From: Rhyacophila brunnea
Lineage: Eukaryota; Arthropoda; Insecta; Trichoptera; Rhyacophilidae
Reading direction: 5' to 3'
Assembly (NCBI GenBank): GCA_022495005.1
Contig: JAGYXB010002069.1
Coordinates: 2,976,001-3,040,000, forward strand
Length of the DNA: 64,000 nt
Each line of letters starts with the position of its first letter. Within the stretch, counting starts at the first letter, position 1. Both the position numbers and the translations under genes were made by a program. Under the pieces are notes generated by a model. The model was given only the letters and a program-made list of their open reading frames with translations, did no database searches and was not told the origin of the DNA. Below, piece by piece: positions 12,275-23,050 of this stretch.

Positions 12275-14258
12275 CAGTGGCGCACCCAGGAATTATTATT
12301 GGGGGGGGGCCCAAGGAGGAGAATGTAAATTAGTCCCATAGGCTCTTTTTCTTCTTCATATAAATATTTTTACATATTTTCACAATACATGGCGATATAC
12401 ATAGGGACATTTTCAACTACTTGAAAATGTCCCTCAGAGGCGGACGAAACCGGTCCTAATCTATTTAATAAAAGTGGAATAAGTACTAAAAAAAAATACG
12501 TTTTATTAAATTAAAACAACAATACAATATTTATTCCGAATTCCACCGAAAAAAATGTTCCTTTGATTTACACCACCACCGTAGTGGGTGTAGTCGTTCT
12601 TTTCGCAGAATGTTGCAGATTTTTGGTTTTTTAATATTGAGGTTCTAACATATTAATTGAAAATGGACACAAAAAGTATTATTGCCTTTAAATTATACAC
12701 AACCTACTCAATACAACACAGCCTTATATCTCGTTTATCGGTCTTTTGTCTATTGCACTCGGTGTACCTACACCATGGCTCCCACATCCTGAAACGGGCC
12801 CTCAGGCTAGGGCAGTGGTCGGCAAACTGCGGCTCTTTGGCCCCTTGAGTGCGGCTCTGCCACATATGCTCTCTGTCATATTTGACATGGCTACAAAGAA
12901 GCAGCAAAGAAAATGGAAGAGGATAACCGTAAATACAATGTTGAATAGACCGAGACTTCGCGTTTATTCAAAACTTAAATGGCTTCCAGACCTGTATTCA
13001 TGTGTCGGGAAAAATTGACGCATTCAAATTTAGAGAGATACTACAACTAAAAACTCGTAATTTTGCGCTAAATATTCTGTCGATGATGCAAGGAAGAAAG
13101 CAGCTGAGGAGAAGAGTCAAGAAAAATAAAGTTCTGTATTTAATTAGGTACTGAATAAAATCTTTCAACAATGTTAATATTGCAAGTTTTGTGGTTAGTA
13201 AAAAGATTTCCAAGAGAGGAAATCAAGAGTAAATTGAGAAATCGATTTATTGATGAGAACCTGGAATCGTGTTTAAAATTAAATCAACAACATACGAACC
13301 TGACTTACCCAAACTTTACAAGGAGGTGCAAGGCCATTATTCACATTGAGTTTGTCAGTCATTGTCATGATTCAATTTTATGGATACCTTACTTACAATT
13401 TAATTTTTATTAATAAATAAGATCATTATTACGTATGATATTCAGTTTTATTCAGTGTACCTACCTATAATTTAATTAGGACTTTAACTAAACTACCTAC
13501 GTATATAATTTAAGTTTAAGAAATTTGGCTCTCAAAAGAAATCTCAATCGTTGTACTGTTGATATGTGGCTCTATTGACTAATGAGTTTGCCGACCACTG
13601 GGCTAGGGTATTTGACGGGCCCCCTATCCACCGCTTAGATTAAAGGCAGTGTGAAACACTACATTAACGTTTTTCAAATTGAGGGTACTTATAGAGTGAA
13701 TTATTGGCGATTTTCAGTACGTCATCTACTTTAATAATGGAGCTGCCGACACATAATAATCAGAAAATATATTGGACATTTATATAAATTAAAATGTTTA
13801 TAGTCATAAAGTGTAATAGCGCCGCAGGCGACTTTTTTTTACTATTAAAGCTAATTTATGAAATGTGTTTATCTCACTTATCTGGTCAACCCGACACGCC
13901 GGGCCCCCCACAGCCCGGGCCCCCAGGCTAGACCCCTGTCAACCCTCCCCAGCCATGACCACCACCACCACCGGAATACCACTCCGGAATTCGGGTGGAC
14001 ACCGAGAATTTCATTAGGGAACGGGTTTCTAAAAAAACCTGACATTAGTGTTTCGAAATTTTTGTATTAGAAATTAAAATCTAAGAAATATTACTAAAAA
14101 GGGTGCCGGAGAATTACAAATCATTTTTTGCCGTGTTGTTTGTCTAAGCCCAAGGTATAGTTTATTGGCTTTCGATTTCAATATGTAAAATCATTCTGAT
14201 GATTTTCACATTTTGGGGGGGGCCAAGGCCCCCTGCCCCCCCCCTGGGTGCGCTACTG
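12275..14258. mobile_element. hAT element (GC-rich ends), 1984 bp, perfect 8-bp TSD, itself interrupted
   Basis: Ends CAGTGGCGCACCCAGG and CCTGGGTGCGCTACTG are inverted. CTCGTATG is duplicated at 12267-12274 and 14259-14266. Runs of G (12301) and C (14241) sit just inside the ends. A second copy, sharing about 880 bp of its sequence and right end, is at 40211-41094. It is broken by the hAT at 12813-13600. Confidence 0.85.
12813..13600 (+). mobile_element. hAT element nested in hAT, with transposase C-terminal relic
   Basis: Ends CAGTGGTCGGCAAACTGCGG and GAGTTTGCCGACCACTG. GGCTAGGG is duplicated at 12805-12812 and 13601-13608. The interior (about 13190-13340, plus strand) encodes KSKLRNRFIDENLESCLKLN, like the C-terminal dimerisation region of hAT transposases related to the GTF2IRD2/ZBED group. 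Everything upstream of it is deleted or unreadable, so the copy is dead. Confidence 0.8.
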
Positions 14259-14599
14259 CTCGTATGAGACATCTTCATACTAATTATTCATATCAATCAT
14301 ATCCAAGCTAACTTGGATGAGTAGGATGCGGTCCGAGTAGCTTGCACAGGAATAATTAGTGTGAAGCTGTCAATTGGGTGGCACTCGGTCCAAGTGTACT
14401 TGGATCGTACTTGGGCCGTGTCAACGCGCTTTTATCCACGGCATTCGACATCATTAAATTTATGAAGCAATAATCGCAACTCCTCGCCATATTGAATAAA
14501 TAACTATTTTTAGGAACTACACACACGCGCTAAAAATAATTATAAAATAAAATTCTACACGTGAATAATTATCATTATATCAATCAACCACAAATGTCA

Positions 14600-14720
14600 A
14601 AATGCCATATCTTAAGTATAATAGCGCCGCAGGCGACTTATTTTACTATCGGAGGACATTTATGATGTGTGTGTGTTTATCTTACTTAGCTCGTCGACCC
14701 ACCACAGTGCCCCACCTGTT
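14600..14720. repeat. Fragment of the 12275-14258 hAT family
   Basis: AGTATAATAGCGCCGCAGGC, then ACTATC...TTTATCTTACTTAGCTCGTCGACCC, matches 13806-13895 and 40674-40755. Confidence 0.5.
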
Positions 14721-15028
14721 TATCAAGCTGCAGAGGGGTTTCTATGTTCGGTACTGAGACTGGCTCTGGCGGAGCGACGCCGACTGTGACTCTGGAGAGA
14801 CAAGGGAAACGTGTAAAACCTCAACCACTGGCACTCATAAAGTCTCAATCGACGTGGCACAATGTGCAAATTTTAGCATGGCATGCTAAATTTTGCAATT
14901 TTGAAAATAACAAATTTTGTGAAAAACTGCTTTGAAAAAGTTCTCGTCCTTGGATTTTCGACGGGGCTTTCATTGTCAGCAATAACTCGTAAATAATGAG
15001 GGAACTCATAAATAATGGCAACTGACAC

Positions 15029-15260
15029 ACCTACCTAACGGGCGTGGAGAACAGATAACCGATCTCGAGTGTGGAAGAATATGGGATAAACTTAAACATG
15101 TGTTAAGAATTCGCTTGTATTTCATTCTGATAACTGCTCTCGTTTTGTGGACTGACGCTAATTCAATATTGGTGTTTTTTTAAATCGCAACACACACTAT
15201 TGCACGTCTATAATGACGCATGGTTAATTTTCGTAGGACACTCACACATTCAAAACTCTG
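15029..15260 (-). repeat. Dispersed repeat R, copy 1
   Basis: In reverse orientation it shares CAGAGTTTTGAATGTGTGAG, GTCCTACGAAAAT, GTTTAAGTTTATCCCATATT, CTTCCACACTCGAGATCGGT and GGTTATCTGTTCTCC with the copies at 18924 and 40021. A CAG-type terminus hints at a hAT derivative, but the other end is undefined. Confidence 0.5.
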
Positions 15261-15637
15261 TGTCAAAATGTAGTGTATTGGGTCTATCGGGATTCTTTAT
15301 TAATCTGTTCTGTGATAGAAATAGAGAGCTTAAAAACCTCGACTCTAAATTCTGAAAATAGACCTCGAAAACTTTAGCGTAAAAAAACAGGTACCTAACA
15401 CTGTTTGGCACACCACCCGTTATCACAATTAATATTATTTTAGATTTACGACATTTCAATGTTGTTTTGGTATTTATATTTTTGAATTTGGAATTTATAG
15501 CTGTAAATACCTAATATACCTATGGTATTAGTCCAATATTTATTATTAGGTATGCCAAAGTGCGGACATCAAATACTTTGAGAACCATTTCTACGGCGTG
15601 CAGCAGTTTTCAAACATCCCCTCTTTAAACTGAAAAG

Positions 15638-15874
15638 CAGGGCTCGAAATGGGACGGAACGCACCGGAGCGCCGTTCCGGTTCGTGAAATTTGTAAAATT
15701 ATCGCTCCGTCTCGTGGAAAAAATATGTTGACCGTCTGAGCTAGATAGGCCATAAAATTGAAAATCTGACACACTTATTTTCATAAAATACACATACGAT
15801 TTGATGACTATGTAAATATCTTCAGAAAATTTGTCGAGCGCTCCGGTTCGTAAACTTTTCCATTTCGAGCGCTG
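15638..15874. mobile_element. hAT MITE, 237 bp, perfect 8-bp TSD
   Basis: Ends CAGGGCTCGAAATGG and CCATTTCGAGCGCTG. CTGAAAAG is duplicated at 15630-15637 and 15875-15882. Subterminal CGGAGCG/CGCTCC motifs. Non-coding. Confidence 0.85.
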
Positions 15875-16230
15875 CTGAAAAGACCAAGTCATGGTGCAAA
15901 ATGTTCTCAACATTAACCTTCCGTCGATTCAGATGAATCTAATGGATAAGACTCGACAATAATAAGTTTATTGTGATCGTGATGAAGCTGTTTTTACCGC
16001 GACGATTGATTTCCCGCGTCAAATGCAACGAAAACAGGAAATCTATTCATTTTTTTCATTCCACAATCAAACACGGAAGAATCTTCGATGAATCTCGTGT
16101 ACCATGGATTATTTTCTTTGAGAAGTCATACTAATTATAATATTGATATTAATAATTTTGATGTGTGTATCAGGGGGAACTACCTATCTCTATGGGATCA
16201 TCCATAAATTACGTCACCTATTCAAATACC

Positions 16231-16516
16231 TGCGCATCTATTCTATACACGAGGCTGCTATCGGTGGCTATCAAGGGTAGTTTATCATATTTATATATGG
16301 AGGATTATAAATGTTATAATAAGTCAGCCGTCTAAACTGTTTATCTCGCTCTAAAAGTTAACACAGCCAAGAGAGGTGTTGTTATAACATAGCACTTATT
16401 GTAACAATATTACAACTAACTTATTGTAAAAGTTATAATACTTCAATAAAAAAAAAATATGAAAAACTACCCTCGATAGCCACCGATAGCAGTCTTGTGT
16501 ATAGAATAGATGCGCA
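16231..16516. mobile_element. MITE with ~53-bp terminal inverted repeats
   Basis: TGCGCATCTATTCTATACAC...GCTGCTATCGGTGGCTATC at the left is mirrored by GATAGCCACCGATAGCAG...GTGTATAGAATAGATGCGCA at the right. AT-rich middle. I could not define a clear target duplication. Confidence 0.75.
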
Positions 16517-16937
16517 AACGGTTAACTGATTGTAACAATTAAGAAAATTCTCGAAATCAAGGATTATATTTTACGAGATTTTTTTTTGATCACTCAAAAA
16601 TTGTCTACATTTCGAGATAGTATCGACATTATTACGAAATTACCTCTTCTTGTCAATTAATAAATTTGTCTTACAGCCAAAAATGTTTGTACCTATACCA
16701 ACGATTTTTAAAAAATTCCTTCAATCAGGCCTTTATTTTTTTACATCAAATTTTCTTGTGAATTTCCATTCACTTTTTTTAAATCACGGTTTGTGTCAGC
16801 AGCTTAGTTGTCATTATTTCTCGAATTCTCGAGAATTTCATTACCTAATAATTTCTCGAAGTTTCGAAAAAATAATATAAGCAGAAAAGGTTTCATAAAA
16901 AAATAAAAAGGGTTACTGTTGTTGTGTTTTTGGTTTT

Positions 16938-17079
16938 CAGGGTTTCCCAACCTTTTTGTACCTTAAAGTACACTTTGAAATGGCCACCACCTAGTTTTTC
17001 AAAGATTTTTTTTTAAATTGTCGCGGTCGAATAGTGGCAGGCGCCATGGCGCCCGCGGGCTCGGGGTTAGCAATCCCTG
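16938..17079. mobile_element. Short hAT-like MITE
   Basis: CAGGGTTTCCCAACC at the left and GGGGTTAGCAATCCCTG at the right are inverted with mismatches. No 8-bp duplication is visible. Confidence 0.45.
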
Positions 17080-17389
17080 ATCTAATAAGTAATATATATG
17101 TATATGTGTCTTAAAAAAACAAAATTTCAAATAATTATTAATCGCCAATGGGCGATGGCCGATGACGTCTTATTTTATCAATAGTGTAAAAGACGGTCAA
17201 ACTGAGGTCATTTTTTTTGTTTATTGTGAATACCCAAAGGCTTCAGTGATATTTACAAACAAATATTAAAATGATATTACGGGTGTAATAACAATAACAC
17301 CATTCAGTGAATTGCGAATATTCAGTTTCTTGTATTTGAATACCTATGTCATACGAACTTTTAAATATCCAGCGTTTCTCAAAATGCGC

Positions 17390-17533
17390 GAATATACTCG
17401 TATTATTGTTTTATTTAATAAAACGCATTTTCTTGTAGTACTTATTCCACTTTTAATAGTAAAAGTATTTATTAAAAGTGGAATAAGTAAGTACTACAAA
17501 AAAATGCGTTTTATTAAATAAAACAATAATACA
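17390..17533. mobile_element. Fold-back hairpin, ~57-bp arms
   Basis: Arm GTATTATTGTTTTATTTAAT...CTTATTCCACTTTTA pairs with TAAAAGTGGAATAAG...ATTAAATAAAACAATAATAC around a loop at about 17452-17471. A single arm-like copy occurs at 12461-12525 (AAAAGTGGAATAAGTACTA). Confidence 0.7.
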
Positions 17534-18923
17534 AATGCAGTTCCACCACGACTTGACAGTTAAAAAAATAAAAGAAAAAATATACTCGTAACTAGAACCC
17601 AGAGTTACCTCATGTTAACATTACCACTCTAGGCAGATGGAAGACAATCAATGGACGCCATTTATTGTACCAGAAATCCAGCATCTTTATTTCCGCAGTA
17701 ATCCGGTGTAATAATTCTACAATTAAGCTAGTAGGTACAGTCCCACAAAATTATCTGAAGAAAGGACAACTATGGAACTACTATGACGCCATATTGAATA
17801 CCTCATTCCACTGTCAGATTCTGTCCAGCTGCAAGTCTTGTTTGGGTAGTTTTCGACTGTGGCTCCCCCATCAATTTCTCAGATAAATTTGTGACACTTT
17901 TTTATTTTACGAATAATTCACATAATTAATTTTAAAATACATGAGAAACATACATACGTATTAGAAAAAAAACAAATAACGCTGTCAGCGTTATATTTTT
18001 CGGGATTTTTTCTAATAGATAGTGTTTTTATATCTAAATGTTTCTGAGGTATTTGAAATTATGATCAATAAAATAATTTGATGCTGGTTGCGGTGTTTAT
18101 CATTATCTACGTAAACAAACAAAATTTGTGTAAAAAATACCTACTTGCTAACATTCGAAATGCTTTTATACGAATGACCATTTTTTCTGTCGTGGATGGA
18201 AAACATTTGCAAATGTACTGGAAATGATGCAAGTGTGGTCAATTGTATTACTGTTTCATCGGAAGTAGCGACGCATGGTCGTGTGGAATGTTGTTTTAAA
18301 AGCGCATACATTTTGACGTTGTGGAGTTCCAAAATACATTTAATTCCATTGCCAATGTCTGCAGGTGTGGACAGGCGTTGAGTTTTAAACAAATGATTGT
18401 GCATGTGCATTAACGTAGCGGCAAAAGTTTACAAACCTTTGTATAATTTGCTGGCAGGCATATTATTATGCATATTGGGATGGATTAAGCATTAAGCTTT
18501 AAAAGAAATTAGTCAAACACAAAAAATCGCAAAATTAGGACACATTTTTTTATAACAAATCTGTTTATGAATTAGAAAAAAAAAATACGTGAAATTTTCG
18601 AAAGACATTTCTGTGAATGTTAAATAAATATATTTTTTAAAGTACTTACCTATTTCTTTATTTATCCAAATAAATACGAAATATCAAAAAATTGCGCTGA
18701 AACCTATTTACTTTCAGTTTATCTTCCGAATTTAGAAACCCTTGTCATCTCTACATCATCGTGTATTTAGTTATCATTTTAGTGTATTGCCTCCATAAAT
18801 TGTGCAGTTATAGATTTTCGTGTTTAAGATAATATTTTTTTACATCAGACACTGAAGAAAGTTTTGTTCTACCTATATTCAGATAATAAAGAAAGACTAT
18901 ATTCAATACGCTATATTGTGGTG

Positions 18924-19150
18924 CAGGGTTTTGAATGTGTCCTACGAAAATGAAACACGCATTAAGTATGCACGTGCAATTGTGTGTGTAGTAATACACC
19001 AACATTGAACGAGCGTCAATGCATAAACCGAGAGCAGTTAGTCAGTATTCGACATGACGTATTCTTGACACGTGTTCAAGTTTATCCTGGATTTTTCCTT
19101 ACTCGAGATCGATTACCTGCTACTCCTTACCCGTTAGGTATTTCAGTTTC
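18924..19150 (+). repeat. Dispersed repeat R, copy 2
   Basis: Starts CAGGGTTTTGAATGTGTCC and shares CTACGAAAATGAAACACGC, CAAGTTTATCC and CTCGAGATCGATTACCTG with the copies at 15029 and 40021. A short inverted match, GAAATATGGGATAAACTTAA, follows at about 19289-19308. Confidence 0.5.
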
Positions 19151-19473
19151 CATTATTTCTGAGTTCCCTGGTTTTCTATCAGGAGCAGTTTATCCACTTC
19201 GTATACGGCATATAATAGTAATGGTAAATAATAGTAAATGATTACCTTCTGGGTGAGGCTGTCACAATGTTGAAATCTTGGGTGCGGAGAAATATGGGAT
19301 AAACTTAAACACGAATAATTAAAGAATGTTATTTTCAACAGTAATTAAATTACCTAAGTTTGTCTCACAATACCCATTAAAGTTTATTACATAAATGAAA
19401 CGGACATTCAATATTAATATTTGAGAACTTTATATTTCGTGGACTTTATGGCCTGGTCATCATATAGTAATAA

Positions 19474-19770
19474 ATGGAATCCAGCTTCAAACGTCATGGT
19501 CCATGGCGACTGGCATTCACATTTTATCTTATTACTCTGTTCTGTGGAGCATTTACCGTAGATACTCACATAAACCGGTGCTACAATCCATTCAGGTCCA
19601 CGACCGACTGCATAACTATTCTCCAGGCTTTTTGCATCCTTCTTAACATTCTCCGTCCATCTTCACCAGGGATCTAGTCGGGTTCCTTTGTAAATCTTAT
19701 GGAGAGTTTTTAATATATTACATCTAACATCACCAGCCCATTTTAGTCACGTGCTCTCAAGATACAAATT
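19474..19770 (-). mobile_element. Probable non-LTR retrotransposon C-terminal relic
   Basis: The minus strand reads, with stops, LKWAGDVRC and later RWTENVKKDAKSL and GPEWIVAP. This resembles the tail found after the reverse transcriptase of RTE-like elements (KW-GHVAR, RW-DDI-K). Badly decayed. Confidence 0.4.
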
Positions 19771-20957
19771 AGCCCCCAGAATCATGGATAATGATAAATA
19801 TTCTCCCCCAAGTCTAGACATATTCTAAATTAGATAAATACCAGATTATCATCTTCTACTCTGCGTTGCATATTAATAAGGTTTAAATAATACACAATAA
19901 ATGAAACTCAGTGTTTGCGCTGTGAGATCGTAGACACTGCAAGTCAGTATTTGGAGAGTAGTAAACTCAGAGAGAAAATATTATCCAAGATACTTGTATA
20001 ACCCAGGATTAGGACTTAAGGAAGGAAGAAATAGGACAGGAAAACTGAAGTAGGCCATGGCTTAAATGATTGAGCTGAAGTGACATCGTAGAGAAAGAAG
20101 AAGTTACATAAAGCAAATAAAACAATCTGGGTAATATTTTTTCAAAATATTCTTATATTTAAACAATTAAGCTTTTATAAAAAAAAAACTTTACAATAAA
20201 GACATGTTGGTAAAGAAAAATAGATGAAAATATCATGGCGTGGTTTTATGGCTCTATTATGTTACACTTAAACTAAGAGCCTCGTTCAAAAGGTCAATCG
20301 ACGTCAAAGTTTACGCAGGAAAATTCTTTTATTTGACTACTTAGTATTATCATAATATAAGGCCTGTGTGATCCATTCACACCATCCAATGACGAAAATA
20401 TAATTTCAAAAAGTGTATATTATATAATATATATATTTTTATACTCTTGTTTCGATGCAATTATCACGTGCACGGAAAGTAAATTGGCGTCGCCAAACAA
20501 CAGTTCAATCTCACATTTAATAGTATTCGAGTTTTACCTAAAATGAAAAATAAGGCAGTGATCACCGATACATTACATGACGAGGCAAGCACACACGCAC
20601 ACATAAGGCCCGCAAATAAAGTTCAGCACCCTTTCGCATCTCTCTCCGAAACACCACACAAATATTTCTGGGACCATGAGGTAAACTGAACTATTCGAAA
20701 AAACCTAACTTCTCAGTTTTAATTGAAACAATAGATAAAAACAATAACAGAATTAGAATGTTTTTCTTGACTGAAAGGTTTTTTCAAATAATTCGGATTT
20801 AACTCGCATCCAGTTTTTTCAATATGATGCCTAAACGTTAATAATACAAATGGCAGTTTCATTGATACTATCTTTCCGGTGTTAAATTATCTTCAATTGT
20901 ATATTATATATAAATCTAATGTATGCAATGTATATATATAAATCATACACTACAATG

Positions 20958-21540
20958 CAGTGGCGAAGGGTGGAGGTAGGCTGTTAAGATTCGCTATAAA
21001 TAGTGCACACTAAACTTTGTTAGTCATATGTATTTGTTTTTATTGAACTAAGACTACAATTTACAGATGGTGTTAGTTAGTTTTTAAAAATCAATTAAAC
21101 CCTGCCTAAACGAAACCATAATAGTTTTGGCCTAATTTGGGCGATACGACAAAATTGTGCACACTTTTTCATTCATAGTTATTTGTTTTCGTTGGATTAA
21201 AGATACATATTACACATATTGTTGGTTCATTTTTTAAATTCATTAAGCCCTGCCTGAACCAAACTATAATAAATAAAAAATATTATTCTATCTATAAAAT
21301 ATTCAAAGTCATGTATGATTTAATTGCATAATTTTAAATATTTTATAGATAGACATGTATTTTTTGACTATTATCTATTATGGCTTGGTTTCTCAGGGTT
21401 TAATTGAATTTTAAAAACTAACCAACACTTTCTGTAAATTGTAGTCTTATTTCAATGAAAACATATACGTATGTCTGAAAAAGTTTAATGTGCACTATTT
21501 ATGGCGGATCTTAACAGCCTACCTCCACCCTTCGCCACTG
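20958..21540. mobile_element. hAT MITE, 583 bp, perfect 8-bp TSD (family H reference copy)
   Basis: CAGTGGCGAAGGGTGGAGGT, continuing AGGCTGTTAAGAT, is mirrored at the right end. CTACAATG is duplicated at 20950-20957 and 21541-21548. The interior has internal inverted pieces (CTGCCTAAACGAAACCATAA / TGGCTTGGTTTCTCAGGG). Other copies are at 9256 and 52443. Confidence 0.88.
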
Positions 21541-21993
21541 CTACAATGCCAGTTTAAGATCTGCAAATGGTATGTTTAATTTGAGAATGTTGAAATTCAG
21601 GCATGTTCAAATCGCAGTATTATATTAATAGAATCGAGGTTCATTCAAGTTAATGAAATTATTTGCATTTGAAATATTTTATGGCAGTTGTAACCAGGAC
21701 TGCGGGGGTTGATTAAAAAATAAAAATGTGATTTTAATCAAATACAATTCACAGAAAATAGCAATACGAATAAGTATAAATTTTAGGGACAATCAAAAGG
21801 ACTGCGACTGGACCCATAAAAGGATGTGGAGCAACACCGCATCCCCCTGCGTAATATCCCCATGTCAGAAATTTACACCTAGAATGCTACTTCCTATGAT
21901 TTGTGATTTCGTCTAGCCATCAGTTATGGGCCGAAGAAAAAAATGCATTTAAAGTACAAAATACATTACAAGTTTATTTAAAAAATAGCATGT

Positions 21994-22250
21994 TTAATAA
22001 AATGGGTTTTAGCGTCAACCTATAATGTCGAGGGTCCCAGGCTCGAATCCTGGGTCTGGAAAATACACATAGTTTTTCTATTTGTGTATGAGTCAAAGTA
22101 TGGACCTAATAGGTTGAGCATGTGGCTGACATCCATTTCTCATAAAAACAAAAATCTGTTAATACAAACCTCTACTCTGTGGAGGCCCATATGATCTTAT
22201 TAGGATCGGACATGATCGAATAATAATGTTATAATAATAATAATTACGAC
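21994..22250 (+). repeat. tRNA-derived SINE, copy A
   Basis: tRNA-like head with B-box GGCTCGAATCC, then a body (GACCTAATAGGTTGAGCA, GTGGCTGACATCCATTTCTC, AAATCTGTTAATACAAACCT, GTGGAGGCCCATATGATC, TTATTAGGATCGGACATG) ending in (TAA)n. Close to the copy at 37821. Confidence 0.75.
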
Positions 22251-22313
22251 TCCGACTCTACAGTCCTGGTTTCAACATGTATCTTAATTTAAAGTCACAA
22301 TCATAAAGAATTA

Positions 22314-23050
22314 CAGTAGAACCTCCATATAACAGACAAAATATTCAGTCAAATGTGAAAATTGTTGAAAACATCCTGTTGATGTTATACATGTTTATAT
22401 CCTAGTGTCACTGCTTCTAGATAATATTCTGTGCATAATAATCTAATAAAATTTATTGACTATTCGTCAGATAATGAAATTCAACTATATTACACACATT
22501 TTCGTAATTTTAGAGTTGATAATAAAAAAAACAGGAACTTCATAAGTACAAACAAAACTTTTTTCAAAGCAGGATTACCGAAAGCAAGCACGTCGACATC
22601 GAGCATTAATGTCACTCCACAACGGGTGTCTGGATATACCATCCAAAGACGAATAAACAGGATTTTGTTTTTTTTTTATAAAACGGACTTTCGGATGGCT
22701 GCTAATGATGTCTTAAGATGTGAACTTTTCCGTGAACGGAACGCCGCTCATACACAAATGACGTCTTTGGACGTCCCGCTTTAAACGGGAAACGGGGGGG
22801 GGTAAATTAATCATTTTAAACATACAAATATGTTGAACACACGACATATATTGGGAATATCGTCACATACTCACAATTGAAACAGAATTCATTTTTACCA
22901 CTTGAAACGTAAACTGATTTTATTTTTTTATTTTTACAATAAAATTCGCGGCGTGCAAGACACCGCCATACATACACCTACCGGCAGTAAAAAGGTTAAA
23001 AAAAAAGAAGCCCCTCAGCCGCATTAATCTGTTATATTGAGGTTCTACTG
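22314..23050. mobile_element. Tc1/pogo-like element with TA flank
   Basis: CAGTAGAACCTCCATATAAC at the left is mirrored by GTTATATTGAGGTTCTACTG at the right. Left flank is TA, right TTA. The CAGTNGAACCTC...ATAACxx end type is typical of pogo/Tigger elements. Contains a TTAA-type element at 22691-22995. Confidence 0.65.
22691..22995 (-). mobile_element. piggyBac-like MITE, family P, copy 1
   Basis: On the minus strand it begins TTAA-CCTTTTTACTGCCGG and ends near GCAGCCATCCGA. It matches 44867-45173 in length and sequence (AAGACATCATTAGCAGCCAT, GACGTCCCGCTTTAAACGGG). The left target duplication is lost. Confidence 0.6.

Larger units (their letters stand above)
12201..14434. mobile_element. Outer TA-flanked MITE (GTCCAAGTAC ends), split by a hAT
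   Basis: Left end TAAAGCCGCGTTGACACGGT is matched in reverse by the right end ACGGCCCAAGT..., ending GTCAACGCGCTTTTA. Both are followed inward by CAAGTACGATCCAAGTACAC and an inverted CACTCGGTCC block. Removing the insertion at 12275-14258 leaves a short element of roughly 240 bp. TA flanks suggest a Tc1/mariner-type mobiliser. Confidence 0.7.
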
